Source of the DNA: JAXHTH01 sp034211115
GTDB taxonomy: Bacteria > Planctomycetota > Phycisphaerae > Phycisphaerales > SM1A02
Direction of reading: 5' to 3'
NCBI GenBank assembly: GCA_034211115.1
Contig: JAXHTH010000171.1
Span: 1-9,914, forward strand
DNA length: 9,914 nucleotides
Shown here: piece by piece, positions 1 to 7,289 of the stretch
Layout: each line of letters opens with the position of its first letter
Numbering within the stretch: position 1 is the first letter of the stretch
Translations under genes and position numbers: made by a program
The notes under the pieces: model-generated
What the model saw: only the letters and a program-made list of their open reading frames with translations
Told to the model about the DNA's origin: nothing
Database searches by the model: none

Positions 1-288
1 GGCCTCATCAATCCCCTCGCCATCATCCACTTCACCGTGGGCGACATCGACGAGATGGTCCAGCGCATGAAACGACGCGCGGAGAAGGAAGGCCGGCACG
101 ACGATGCCGACGAGAACGTCATCCGCAACCGTTTCGACGTCTACCGCAAGGAGACCGAGCCCGTGCTCGGCCATTTCGATCCGGGCCTGGTGATCGAGGT
201 GGACGCGATCGGCACGATCGAGGAGGTGCACGAGCGCGTCAAGGCCGCCGTGACGCCGATCTACGAACAGGCCTTCGACCGCGCCTGA
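1..288 (+). CDS. adk: Adenylate kinase family protein, C-terminal part (5' truncated)
   Basis: About 95 C-terminal residues of a nucleoside monophosphate kinase; the reading frame is open to the window edge, so the start lies upstream. Family enzymes transfer phosphate from ATP to AMP in the cytoplasm. The visible block R-H-D-D-A-D-E-N-V-I-R-N-R-F-D-V-Y followed by T-E-P matches the conserved adenylate kinase segment after the LID (R-x-D-D, then R-x3-Y-x3-T-x-P), whose arginines contact the phosphates. The final stretch (VIEVDAIGTIEEVHERV) fits the last strand and helix of the fold. The P-loop part is outside the window, so AMP specificity versus another NMP cannot be checked. The gene ends at TGA 286-288, 64 nt before the ABC exporter operon on the same strand. 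Confidence 0.82.
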   Translation, partial: GLINPLAIIHFTVGDIDEMVQRMKRRAEKEGRHDDADENVIRNRFDVYRKETEPVLGHFDPGLVIEVDAIGTIEEVHERVKAAVTPIYEQAFDRA

Positions 289-339
289 CGCCCCCCGCCG
301 CCTGCGACGCAGCACGCGCCACACATGGCGACCCCTCGT

Positions 340-345
340 TATACT
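340..345 (+). promoter_or_regulatory. -10 hexamer TATACT for the ABC exporter operon, possibly giving a leaderless mRNA
   Basis: TATACT lies exactly 7 nt (seven C) before the GTG start at 353, where transcription initiation would be expected. No Shine-Dalgarno sequence precedes the GTG, and no convincing -35 box is seen at 16-18 nt upstream. The spacing suggests that transcription starts at or next to the start codon. This is inference from spacing only. Confidence 0.5.
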
Positions 346-352
346 CCCCCCC

Positions 353-1278
<926 letters not shown>

Positions 1279-1282
<4 letters not shown>

Positions 1283-2646
1283 TCGGCACCCTGATGCGCA
1301 TAAGCTGGCTGAACCTCAAGCGCGACCGGATCGCCCTGGCGCTGACGTTCATCATGCCCATCGTGTTCTTCACCATCTTCGCGTGGATCTTCGGCAACAT
1401 GGGAACGGGAGGCGGCGGCGAGGAACGCTCCGTCATCGTCGTCGACGAGGACCAGACCAAGATCAGCGGCCGGTTCGTCCAGGCCATCGACGAGCAGAAG
1501 TCGCTGAAGGTCGTCACCACGCCGCGCGCGACGGAAGAGAACCCGGATCCGGCACCGTACACGCGCGAGACCGCCACCGCCGCCGTCCGCGCCGGCGACT
1601 ATTCCGTCGCCCTCATCATCCCCGAAGGCTTCGGCGATGAGTTCGGCACGTTCGTGGGCGACAGCCAACCCGTCCAGCTCATCTACGACGCGTCCAATCC
1701 CTACGCCCGCTTCAGCACCGCCGGCCTCCTCCAGGCCGCGGCGATGACCACCGCGCCCGACATCCTCATGCAGCAGGGGCTCGGCTATCTCGAACAATAC
1801 GGCGGCGGGCTCACCGACGAGCAGCAGAACGCCGTCGACACCATCACCCCCTACCTCCGCGGCGAACGCGACTGGGAGGAGTTGGCCGACGAGGAGACCG
1901 CAGACGACCAGAGCGCGACGGAGCGTGAAGTCAATGGTGAGGACGCATCCGACGCCGGCGATGCCGGTTTCGCCGGCCTCGTCAGGGTCGAGGCCATCGA
2001 CGTGCGCGGCGAAGAGTACGACATGGTCGCCTACTACGCCGCCGGCATCAGCGTCATGTTCCTTCTCTTCTCCATGGCCGGCGCCGGCAGCTCCATCCTC
2101 GAAGAGGAGGAAACCGGCACGCTCGAACGCCTGCTCAGCTCCAACGTCTCGATGACCTCGCTCCTGACGAGCAACTGGCTCTTCTTCGTCGCCCTCGGCT
2201 TCGCGCAGGTCGCGGTCATGTTCATCTGGGCCGCGCTGGTCTTCGACCTGGACCTGCTGCCGGTCAAGCGCCTCGTCGGCGCGGTGGTGATGACGCTGGT
2301 GACGTGCGCGGCGGCGGCGGCGTTCGGGATCATCTTCGCCACCGCCTGTCGCAGCCGCGCCCAGCTCGGCGGCCTGTCCACCATCGTCATCCTCATCATG
2401 TCTGCGCTGGGGGGGAGCATGGTCCCCAAGTTCGTCGCCCCGGACGTGTTCAACCTCACCAGCCTCTTCACCTTCAACGGCTGGGCGCTGGACGGCTACC
2501 TGAAGGTGTTCTGGTTCGACGACCCGGCGGCCGGCCTGGCCGGCACGCTGCGGGGGCTGGCGCCCCAGCTCACCGTGCTCATCGGCATGACGATCGTGTT
2601 TCTCTTCGTCGCCCGCCTCCTCGCCCGCCGCTGGGAAACCGCGTAG
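1279..2646 (+). CDS. ABC-2 type exporter permease
   Basis: A 455-residue integral membrane subunit that pairs with the ATPase just upstream. Its layout is that of the ABC2_membrane_3 family (YhhJ/YbhS-like): one helix near the N-terminus (about 18-39), a large extracytoplasmic domain (about 40-250), then five helices at about 251-271, 298-320, 331-355, 365-385 and 430-447. The motif EEEETGTLERLLSS (275-288), after the second helix, is the conserved cytoplasmic E-x-x-x-G-T-L-E segment of ABC-2 permeases that contacts the ATPase. An acidic, low-complexity stretch (about 196-230) lies at the end of the outer domain. The ATG overlaps the preceding stop by 4 nt. The substrate is unknown. Confidence 0.93.
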
Positions 2647-2648
2647 CG

Positions 2649-2663
2649 CCCACCCCCGGTGGG
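2649..2663 (+). terminator. Short GC hairpin after the ABC operon, weak terminator candidate
   Basis: CCCACC (2649-2654) pairs with GGTGGG (2658-2663) around a 3-nt loop, starting 3 nt after the permease stop. No T-tract follows, so it would not be a classical intrinsic terminator. It sits between convergent genes, where a transcription end is expected. Confidence 0.3.
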
Positions 2664-2728
2664 ACCCCCGTCCCGGCCGTCAGGCGTTCGGAACTTGCGG
2701 CGCGGGCGTCGCCTCCTGGCTTATTCTC

Positions 2729-3358
2729 TCACTCGACGCGGAACGCCGGCCCGATCGCTTCCGGTCCCGTGACGGTCAGGTTCAGATCACGCAGCAGGCC
2801 GTCCTTGAGGTTGTAGATCCAGCCGTGCACGGCCAGCGCCTGCCCGCGCCCCCAAGCCTCCTGCACGATCGTCGTCGCGCAGAGGTTGGCGACCTGCTGA
2901 TGCACGTTCAGCTCGCACATCCGATCGAGCCGGCCCCCCGGATCGGCGATCGCGTCGAGTTCGTCGCTGTGCTTGTGATAGAGATCCTTGATCGCCGTCA
3001 GCCAGGTGTCGATGAGGCCGAAGGACTCGCGCTGGAGGGCGGCCTGAATCCCCCCGCAGCCGTAATGGCCGCACAGAATGATGTGCGGCACCTTCAGCAC
3101 GTCCACCGCGTACTGGAGAACCGACATGCAACTCATGTCCGTGGGGATGACCACGTTGGCGATGTTGCGATGCACGAACAGCCCGCCCGGGGGCAGGTCG
3201 ACGAGATTCTCGCCCGGCACGCGGCTGTCGGCGCAGCCGATCCACAGGAACCGCGGCGCCTGACCCTCGGCCAGACGGGCGAAGAACTTCGGATCCGACT
3301 CCCGCAGGCGGGCGGACCAGCGACGATTGTTCTCCAGCAGCGTCTCGATCTCGTTCAT
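2729..3358 (-). CDS. can: Beta-class carbonic anhydrase
   Basis: A 209-residue zinc enzyme that interconverts CO2 and bicarbonate in the cytoplasm, supplying bicarbonate to carboxylases. The diagnostic motifs are present: CADSRVP with C42, D44 and R46, and HYGCGG with H98 and C101. C42, H98 and C101 are the zinc ligands and D44-R46 the conserved dyad; spacing and length match Can-type enzymes. I chose ATG 3358 because GGAGGAG lies 6 nt upstream (about 3366-3372) and the protein then begins at the usual place for the family; an in-frame extension to 3412 has no such support. It converges with the ABC operon, and the two stops are 82 nt apart. The symbol can is by family resemblance to the E. 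coli enzyme. Confidence 0.95.
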   Translation of the reverse strand: MNEIETLLENNRRWSARLRESDPKFFARLAEGQAPRFLWIGCADSRVPGENLVDLPPGGLFVHRNIANVVIPTDMSCMSVLQYAVDVLKVPHIILCGHYGCGGIQAALQRESFGLIDTWLTAIKDLYHKHSDELDAIADPGGRLDRMCELNVHQQVANLCATTIVQEAWGRGQALAVHGWIYNLKDGLLRDLNLTVTGPEAIGPAFRVE

Positions 3359-3398
3359 GGCGACACTCCTCCCGCCCCCACGGCCCCGAAAAGGGCGG

Positions 3399-3407
3399 AT
3401 TGTAGCA
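3399..3407 (-). promoter_or_regulatory. Extended -10 promoter (TGCTACAAT) of the carbonic anhydrase gene
   Basis: On the minus strand TGC precedes TACAAT, an extended -10 element that can work without a good -35, and none is seen. Initiation about 7 nt downstream would give a leader of roughly 34 nt carrying the GGAGGAG ribosome binding site of the gene starting at 3358. Confidence 0.5.
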
Positions 3408-3472
3408 CCCATGCGGTCGTCAGCCGGCCCCGTGGCGGCCCGGCGCCGGGTCCGGTCCAGGACGGATTCCGC

Positions 3473-3501
3473 TCGACCGATGGAACAACCGGCGGTACAC
3501 T
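3473..3501 (+). promoter_or_regulatory. Candidate promoter of the tmRNA gene
   Basis: TCGACC (3473-3478) and TACACT (3496-3501) are separated by 17 nt, and each resembles a sigma-70 box. Transcription would begin near 3508 and give a precursor with about 54 nt of 5' leader, to be removed by RNase P at the mature end (3562). The -35 match is moderate. Confidence 0.42.
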
Positions 3502-3652
3502 GATGGTTGGTTCAGAGAGGGGCGTGGCGCCTCGCCCGCCCCGACTTCGCTCTTTGACAATGGGGCCGAATGGTATCGACCGGACAGGGAAGGCGTGTCG
3601 CTGCGCGTCGTGGAGCATCCTTGCCACGTAAAAAGGATGCACAACCATAACT

Positions 3653-3682
3653 GCCGAACCGCAGTTTGCACTTGCCGCCTAA
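3653..3682 (+). other. tmRNA tag reading frame, AEPQFALAA-stop
   Basis: From resume codon GCC (3653-3655) the frame reads A-E-P-Q-F-A-L-A-A and ends at TAA 3680-3682. The hydrophobic ALAA end is the usual signal for ClpXP-type proteases. At nine residues the tag is short; as I recall, tags of this size and ending are known in other planctomycetes. The resume codon is inferred, because upstream codons in the same frame (ACT, ATA) are unusual first tag codons. Confidence 0.8.
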
Positions 3683-3845
3683 ACAGGCCGGCACGATCGG
3701 CGCCTGACGCCCGATGGGGCGTCGATCGACGACATCGGGCTGGTTCCAAGGCTCTGACAGGCGGCGGCGGAACGAGAAAACAGTCTGTCATGGCGCGATG
3801 AGAGGCGGTCGCCGGCCGCTCATCAAGCCGAGATCAACGCGGCGA

Positions 3846-5165
3846 CTACACGCGTAGACGCGGCGCGCTGACTGTATCGGCACGGGGGTTCGAATCCCCC
3901 CGGCTCCACTTTTCCGCTTCACTGCATTCAGGCGAAGCATCGCGCAAGACCCTGCGTTCAGCAGGGTTTTGTGCGCGCGGGCTCGATGCGCTCTTCTCCG
4001 ACTTCGCCTCCGTGCGCTTGCTCTCAGACCCGTTCTGCAGCGCATTTTGCAGCGCGCCCTGCTCGCCGTCTTTCACCGCCTGCACGAACAACTCATCGGG
4101 CACATCGTTGGCGTAGTGCTTGCCCGAGATGGTGATGCTGTGGCCGATCCACTTGCTCACCGCGTACTGCGGGAACGTCATCGCCCACTGCTTCTCGCAC
4201 GAGCGCCGCAACGTCTGGAAGGCATCCTTCCACGGCTTGACGCCGGCTTGCTTCACAATCGCCGTCAGACGCCGGTGGAGCTGTCCGCCCCGGCCCAGCG
4301 TGATGACCCCTTCCTGTCCTTCCTCGGCCGCATCGAAGGCGTCCTGCACGATGACGGCCAACTGGGGCACCATCGGGACGATGCGCTGCTCGTGGCCGGC
4401 GTGATGCTCCGTCTTGGGGCTTCGTACGGTCAGCCGGTTGTTCTCCCAATCGATGTCCGCCCATGTCAGCAGATGCGACTCGGATGGCACGCGCAGGCCG
4501 GCGAACCGGGCCAGCCCGAAGAGCAGCTTCCACTGGAGGCTCGGGCACGTCTCCAGAACCTTGTCCGCTTCCGCCGGCGTGACGTAGCGGACGTTCTTCG
4601 ATGCCGTGGAGCCGGACCGCAGGTGACGGAAGGGCGACTCCCGCAGCAGCCCACGTCGCACCGCCGCGTTGAAGATGCCCTTCGCGTTCCCGCAGTGCTG
4701 CCTGACCGTCGCCTCGCTGATGCCCTGCTCGGCCAGCCAGTCCTCCCAGTCGGCGGCATCATCGGGCGAGATGGACCGGATGAGGATGTCCGAGTCGAAG
4801 TGGGCGAGCAGCTTCGCCTGCGTCTGCTTCAGCTTCTTCAGGCTCTCGGCCTTCAGGCCGCGCCGCGTGCTGATGAACTTCTCCAGGAAATCACCCAGCC
4901 GCGTGCTCGGCCGCGCCGCCGTCAATCCGACCTCGGCCAGCCGATTCACCATCGCATCGTCCAGGCCGGCCAGCCAGAGCGATGTCTGGTCATCCAGCGG
5001 GTGTCCCCTGATGACGGATGAAATCAGATGCTCCAGCCGCAGCTTGAACGCGGCTGCGCCCTTCCGGCTCATCTTGCCCAGCCGAACCGTCTGGCGCTTG
5101 CCGTCGGGTCCGAGACTGAATTGGATGGCCTTCCGGCCATTCGATTGGCTGATGAGACTTGCCAT
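3846..5165 (-). CDS. int: Tyrosine recombinase (integrase) whose frame ends inside ssrA
   Basis: A 439-residue site-specific recombinase that would integrate and excise the element. Residues about 85-180 form the core-binding (SAM-like) domain, and about 190-360 the catalytic domain. Catalytic residues that I can place are R225 (FAGLRVPSE), K251 (SPKTEHH), R320 (FQTLRRSC), H342 (KWIGHS) and nucleophile Y351 (GKHYAND); the usual box II histidine before the second arginine is Q317. The start ATG 5165 follows AGGTG and lies 3 nt after the stop of the XRE gene, so the two are cotranscribed. From about 370 the tail is low complexity, and the last 21 residues (from about 419, W-S-R-G-D-S-N-P-R) are the complement of the tmRNA 3' end, with stop TAG at 3846-3848 supplied by ssrA. 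The real functional C-terminus may be earlier. Confidence 0.93.
   Translation of the reverse strand: MASLISQSNGRKAIQFSLGPDGKRQTVRLGKMSRKGAAAFKLRLEHLISSVIRGHPLDDQTSLWLAGLDDAMVNRLAEVGLTAARPSTRLGDFLEKFISTRRGLKAESLKKLKQTQAKLLAHFDSDILIRSISPDDAADWEDWLAEQGISEATVRQHCGNAKGIFNAAVRRGLLRESPFRHLRSGSTASKNVRYVTPAEADKVLETCPSLQWKLLFGLARFAGLRVPSESHLLTWADIDWENNRLTVRSPKTEHHAGHEQRIVPMVPQLAVIVQDAFDAAEEGQEGVITLGRGGQLHRRLTAIVKQAGVKPWKDAFQTLRRSCEKQWAMTFPQYAVSKWIGHSITISGKHYANDVPDELFVQAVKDGEQGALQNALQNGSESKRTEAKSEKSASSPRAQNPAERRVLRDASPECSEAEKWSRGDSNPRADTVSAPRLRV
3884..3908 (+). other. Probable attachment site (one element/host junction) at the 3' end of ssrA
   Basis: An integrase gene begins the element immediately beyond the tmRNA, converging on its 3' end; tyrosine recombinases commonly use the T-arm/acceptor segment of tRNA and tmRNA genes. 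The tmRNA is intact, so the element carries a copy of the crossover segment that restores the gene. Exact crossover limits cannot be set because the second copy is not in the window. Confidence 0.65.
3949..3970 (+). terminator. Intrinsic terminator for ssrA, lying antisense within the integrase gene
   Basis: ACCCTGC (3949-3955) pairs with GCAGGGT (3961-3967) around a 5-nt loop GTTCA, and the arm runs into TTTT (3967-3970). It begins 40 nt after the mature tmRNA end, a normal distance. It lies on the element side of the presumed crossover. Confidence 0.75.
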
Positions 5166-5168
5166 GAT

Positions 5169-5396
5169 TCACCTGCCTTTCGGCTTCCGGCGCTTCGGCC
5201 GTGCCGTGATTTCCAATCCCAGAAGGTCCGCTAGGGCATCGAGAGTCGCCATCGACAACCCGCCCTGCCCGGACATGAAGCGGCTCATCGTCGCTTCCGC
5301 CAACCCAAGCTCTTTGCAGATGCGATACCGGCTCATGCCGCTTTCGTCCACGGCCTGCCGAATCTGGTCGCTCAGGCTGGCGCGTCTCTTGCCCAT
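5169..5396 (-). CDS. XRE/Cro-family HTH transcriptional regulator
   Basis: A 75-residue DNA-binding protein made almost entirely of an XRE helix-turn-helix (about 21-64): the second helix contains RYRICKEL and the recognition helix AEATMSRFMSG, followed by LDALADLLGLE, typical of this family. A basic tail (KRRKPKGR) follows. I chose ATG 5396 because a TTGACT-16-TAGAAT promoter places the transcription start at about this codon, with no Shine-Dalgarno sequence; an in-frame TTG at 5450, overlapping the primase stop, would add 18 residues outside the HTH. It lies 3 nt upstream of the integrase gene and is the likely repressor controlling integrase and/or its own promoter. Confidence 0.88.
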   Translation of the reverse strand: MGKRRASLSDQIRQAVDESGMSRYRICKELGLAEATMSRFMSGQGGLSMATLDALADLLGLEITARPKRRKPKGR

Positions 5397-5403
5397 CGCC
5401 GTC

Positions 5404-5431
5404 ATTCTACAGATACTTCGGATGAAGTCAA
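5404..5431 (-). promoter_or_regulatory. Sigma-70-type promoter for XRE regulator and integrase
   Basis: On the minus strand TTGACT (5426-5431) and TAGAAT (5404-5409) are 16 nt apart, the best promoter match in the element. Initiation 7 nt after the -10 box falls at 5397/5396, the ATG of the XRE gene, which predicts a leaderless transcript. The promoter lies in the 50-nt gap after the primase stop and gives XRE-int expression independent of the upstream operon. Confidence 0.68.
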
Positions 5432-5446
5432 GTACCATTTTCAGAT

Positions 5447-6595
5447 TCAATCCGGGGCCGTGTATCGCCAGCGCGTCGCCTTCCCGGTCTTGGGGCTGCC
5501 CTTCTCTGCCGCATCGAGGATGCCGTCATTCTCAAGCAGGTTCAGCCGGCGATGTGCCGTCATCAGGTCGCGGCCCAGGATTTCCGCCGCCTTCCGCACC
5601 GACAGGTAGAACGGCCCGTCACCGGCCGCCCGCTGAAGCTCCCGGCAGACCGCCACAAGCCGGCGCGTCTCGGGGGCGTCGTACTGCATCGCCGCCGCCG
5701 GCAACTCGGCTTCGTCCACAAGTGCGAGTATCTGACTCATCGGTCCATGTCCTTTCGGCCACTTGACCCTCGGCCAAGCGTAGATGAAATCGGCCCACAC
5801 ATCGTCCCAGCCGTGCTCGCCGCTCAGCGCCGGCCGGGCCAGTTCGTACCACTTCCGGACGGTGGCGCGAAGTGCCTTCGGCTCGCTCTCCGCCAGTTCG
5901 GGAATCGCCTTCAACGCGCGGGCCAGGTCGAATATCCGCCGATTCCGCTCGCCTTCCCGAAGCGGCAGCGTCGTCAGAATCGCGTTTTCGATTCTCTCCT
6001 GCAGGGAATCAGAATTGATACAGAGAGACGGAGAGACAGAGGAATCGCCTTCAATCACGTTTCCTATTGCTTCGGTATCTCTGTATCTACTCTGTCTCTC
6101 TGTAACACCCTCGGCCAGGCCGGCGGCAATCGGGTCGATGCTGGGCATTGTCCCGTCCGGCAACGGGTTCACCCATTCGTACACCGTCCCGTCGGGATGT
6201 CGGGAATGCGGAAGCAGAGAGAAGCCGGCCCCGCGCAGTTCCCCATCGCCCAGCTTCCGAATAGCGTGAATCTCAGAGACGAAGTAGACGTGCCGGCCGC
6301 GCGCCGTCCTGACCGTCGGCAGGGTTCCCGCCAAGTCCATGTGCGAGAGCGCCCAGCGGTTGTACGCGCCCATGTCATCGAAGTCGCGGCAGGTCAGATT
6401 CCCGCTCACGGGGCCACAGATGACCGCCACGCCGTCCGCGTCGCCGTTGGCGTACCACTCCGTCACTTCCTCAGCGCCGGCTCTGCGGCTCTGGTACGGC
6501 TTCCAAGACCGAATCGCCGGTCGCTTGCCCTTCGTCGGGATGATGCTCATGCCGCGCGCTGCGTAGCCCAGCGCGTCGGCCAGCAGGTCGGTCAT
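5447..6595 (-). CDS. Bifunctional DNA primase/polymerase (prim-pol) domain protein
   Basis: A 382-residue archaeo-eukaryotic-type primase that would prime, and perhaps extend, DNA synthesis on the element. The N-terminal prim-pol domain (about 5-160) shows the fold's markers: the LGYAARGMSIIPTKGKRPAI entry, metal-binding R-D-F-D (D71, D73), GRHVYF (H102), and GAGFSLLPHSRHPDGTVYEW (123-141), equivalent to the usual GxxxxxPPSxHPxGxxYxW block. A polar linker (about 165-200) precedes a helical region and a probable winged-helix C-terminus (about 328-380, with SVRKAAEILGRDLMTAHRRL). No helicase Walker motifs are present, so a host or other helicase would be needed. ATG 6595 overlaps the nuclease stop as ATGA; the longer frame to 6895 is in the nuclease gene and is rejected. 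Confidence 0.9.
   Translation of the reverse strand: MTDLLADALGYAARGMSIIPTKGKRPAIRSWKPYQSRRAGAEEVTEWYANGDADGVAVICGPVSGNLTCRDFDDMGAYNRWALSHMDLAGTLPTVRTARGRHVYFVSEIHAIRKLGDGELRGAGFSLLPHSRHPDGTVYEWVNPLPDGTMPSIDPIAAGLAEGVTERQSRYRDTEAIGNVIEGDSSVSPSLCINSDSLQERIENAILTTLPLREGERNRRIFDLARALKAIPELAESEPKALRATVRKWYELARPALSGEHGWDDVWADFIYAWPRVKWPKGHGPMSQILALVDEAELPAAAMQYDAPETRRLVAVCRELQRAAGDGPFYLSVRKAAEILGRDLMTAHRRLNLLENDGILDAAEKGSPKTGKATRWRYTAPD
6017..6104. repeat. Inverted GAGA/TCTC-rich repeat inside the primase linker
   Basis: On the plus strand, purine-rich 6017-6041 (with TACAGAGAGAC at 6019-6029 and GAGAGACAGAG at 6031-6041) faces pyrimidine-rich 6078-6104. GTCTCTCTGTA at 6094-6104 is the exact reverse complement of 6019-6029; CTCTGTCTCTC at 6090-6100 of 6031-6041; and TCTCTGTATC at 6078-6087 of 6017-6026. 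Several registers of pairing are possible across a 36-nt spacer. The region is poorer in GC than its surroundings and encodes the interdomain linker. Confidence 0.7.
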
Positions 6596-7038
6596 TCCCC
6601 AAGCTCCAGCGCTATGACACGGTTCGGGCCGGCCCACCCCTTCAGATTCTCCAGCGGGACCAGTCGCACGGTCGCCAGCTTTCCGTCGCCGGCCGGACAT
6701 TCGCGGAAGTCGCCCGACAGGACAAACTCGCGCAGGCGCGGCGTTTCGCAGATGACCGCCTCGGACCCGATGACGATGGCCCACCACTGCGCCGGCGAAG
6801 TCAGGAGCCCGCTCGGCTGCCGGCGATAGTGCGTCTCGATGGCGACGTTCCCCGTCTGGAGCGCCTTCCGGTCGTGCTTGACTTCGACGAAGCACTGAAG
6901 CAGCAGATCTATCGCGGCGTCATCGACGCTCTGGTACGGGTCGAACCCGCGCGACTTGAACCAGCGCGCGACGGCTATCTCCGCCCGGTCGCCTTCGGCC
7001 TTCGCCGCGACCCATTCGGGGGAGTCGGGACGAATCAT
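6592..7038 (-). CDS. PD-(D/E)XK-type nuclease, resolvase-like
   Basis: A 148-residue protein with the restriction-endonuclease-fold signature: E20 in the first helix (EGDRAEIAVARWF), D44 (AAIDLLL) and E52-V-K54 (CFVEVKHD), that is D-x7-E-x-K. The following segment (TGNVAIETHYRRQPSGL, then W-W) resembles small phage and plasmid nucleases and Holliday-junction-resolvase-like proteins, which tend to carry TGN-x-x-x-E and PSG blocks. A role in processing replication or recombination intermediates is inferred from its place between the excisionase-like gene and the primase. ATG 7038 overlaps the upstream stop (ATGA, 7035-7038), and its own stop overlaps the primase start (ATGA, 6592-6595). The exact family is not established, and a defence or repair role remains possible. 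Confidence 0.78.
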   Translation of the reverse strand: MIRPDSPEWVAAKAEGDRAEIAVARWFKSRGFDPYQSVDDAAIDLLLQCFVEVKHDRKALQTGNVAIETHYRRQPSGLLTSPAQWWAIVIGSEAVICETPRLREFVLSGDFRECPAGDGKLATVRLVPLENLKGWAGPNRVIALELGE

Positions 7039-7271
7039 TGGCCGTTCCTCCTCCGCATCTGCTCCCAGCGTGCACGCGGCGGCGCGCCGGCCTTCATCCA
7101 CGCGAGGAGTTCGGCGTAGTCCCACCGCACGGACCGGCCGAGCCGGATCGGGCGCGGCAACCGCCCGGTCGCGTGCAGCGTCCAGACGTGCCGCTCAGAG
7201 ACGGAGAGGAGCTTGGCGACCTCCGATGCCGGAATGGCCAAGCGCTCGGGTGAAGTGGTTTGAATCTTCAT
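7035..7271 (-). CDS. Excisionase-like HTH protein (HTH_17 / MerR-like)
   Basis: A 78-residue basic protein with one winged helix-turn-helix (about 12-62): IPASEVAKLLSVSERHVW forms the HTH, followed by TGRLPRPIRLGRSVRWDYAELLAWM, the wing and closing helix typical of helix_turn_helix_17/excisionase proteins. Such proteins bend attachment-site DNA to direct excision, or act as regulators. In an element with a tyrosine integrase this is the best Xis candidate. The start is ATG 7271; no properly placed Shine-Dalgarno is seen, but a GATACT hexamer ends 6 nt upstream. It overlaps the nuclease gene by 4 nt and so begins the Xis-nuclease-primase operon. Confidence 0.85.
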   Translation of the reverse strand: MKIQTTSPERLAIPASEVAKLLSVSERHVWTLHATGRLPRPIRLGRSVRWDYAELLAWMKAGAPPRARWEQMRRRNGQ

Positions 7272-7277
7272 GCCCCC

Positions 7278-7283
7278 AGTATC
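7278..7283 (-). promoter_or_regulatory. -10-like hexamer GATACT before the excisionase-like gene
   Basis: GATACT on the minus strand ends 6 nt before ATG 7271. There is no matching -35 at normal spacing. It copies the geometry seen before the ABC operon and the XRE gene and may drive a leaderless Xis-nuclease-primase transcript. Confidence 0.35.
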
Positions 7284-7289
7284 GACCCG

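Larger units (their letters stand above)
3562..3908 (+). ncRNA. ssrA: Transfer-messenger RNA (tmRNA)
   Basis: The roughly 347-nt RNA rescues stalled ribosomes and tags incomplete proteins for proteolysis. The 5' end GGGGCCG (3562-3568) pairs with CGGCTCC (3901-3907) as a 7-bp acceptor stem with a G3-U70 wobble, the alanine identity element. The T arm is perfect: GGGGG (3884-3888), loop TTCGAAT (3889-3895), CCCCC (3896-3900). A tag frame ending in ALAA-stop lies in the middle, as expected. The discriminator is A3908 followed by CTT, so the CCA end is not encoded and must be added. The order (5' tRNA half, tag, 3' tRNA half) is that of a normal one-piece tmRNA. Its 3' end overlaps the integrase frame on the other strand and appears to be the insertion site of the downstream element. 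Confidence 0.95.

Noticed and set aside
3554..3559. TTGACA just before the tmRNA
   Set aside because: It lies only 2 nt before the mature 5' end, so it cannot be a -35 box for ssrA, and no -10 box or gene fits it. It may only be part of the precursor leader.
3788..4045. An 85-residue minus-strand frame containing G-G-I-R-T-P-V-P
   Set aside because: It is the complement of the tmRNA 3' end and integrase tail in another frame; such motifs arise whenever a tRNA-like T arm is translated backwards. It has no Shine-Dalgarno and no independent support.
3969..5021. A 350-residue plus-strand frame opposite the integrase
   Set aside because: Shadow of the integrase; rich in R, L, A and P with no recognisable domain.
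5552..6829. A 425-residue plus-strand frame opposite primase and nuclease genes
   Set aside because: Shadow of two genes with clear catalytic motifs and ATGA coupling; no domain is visible in it.
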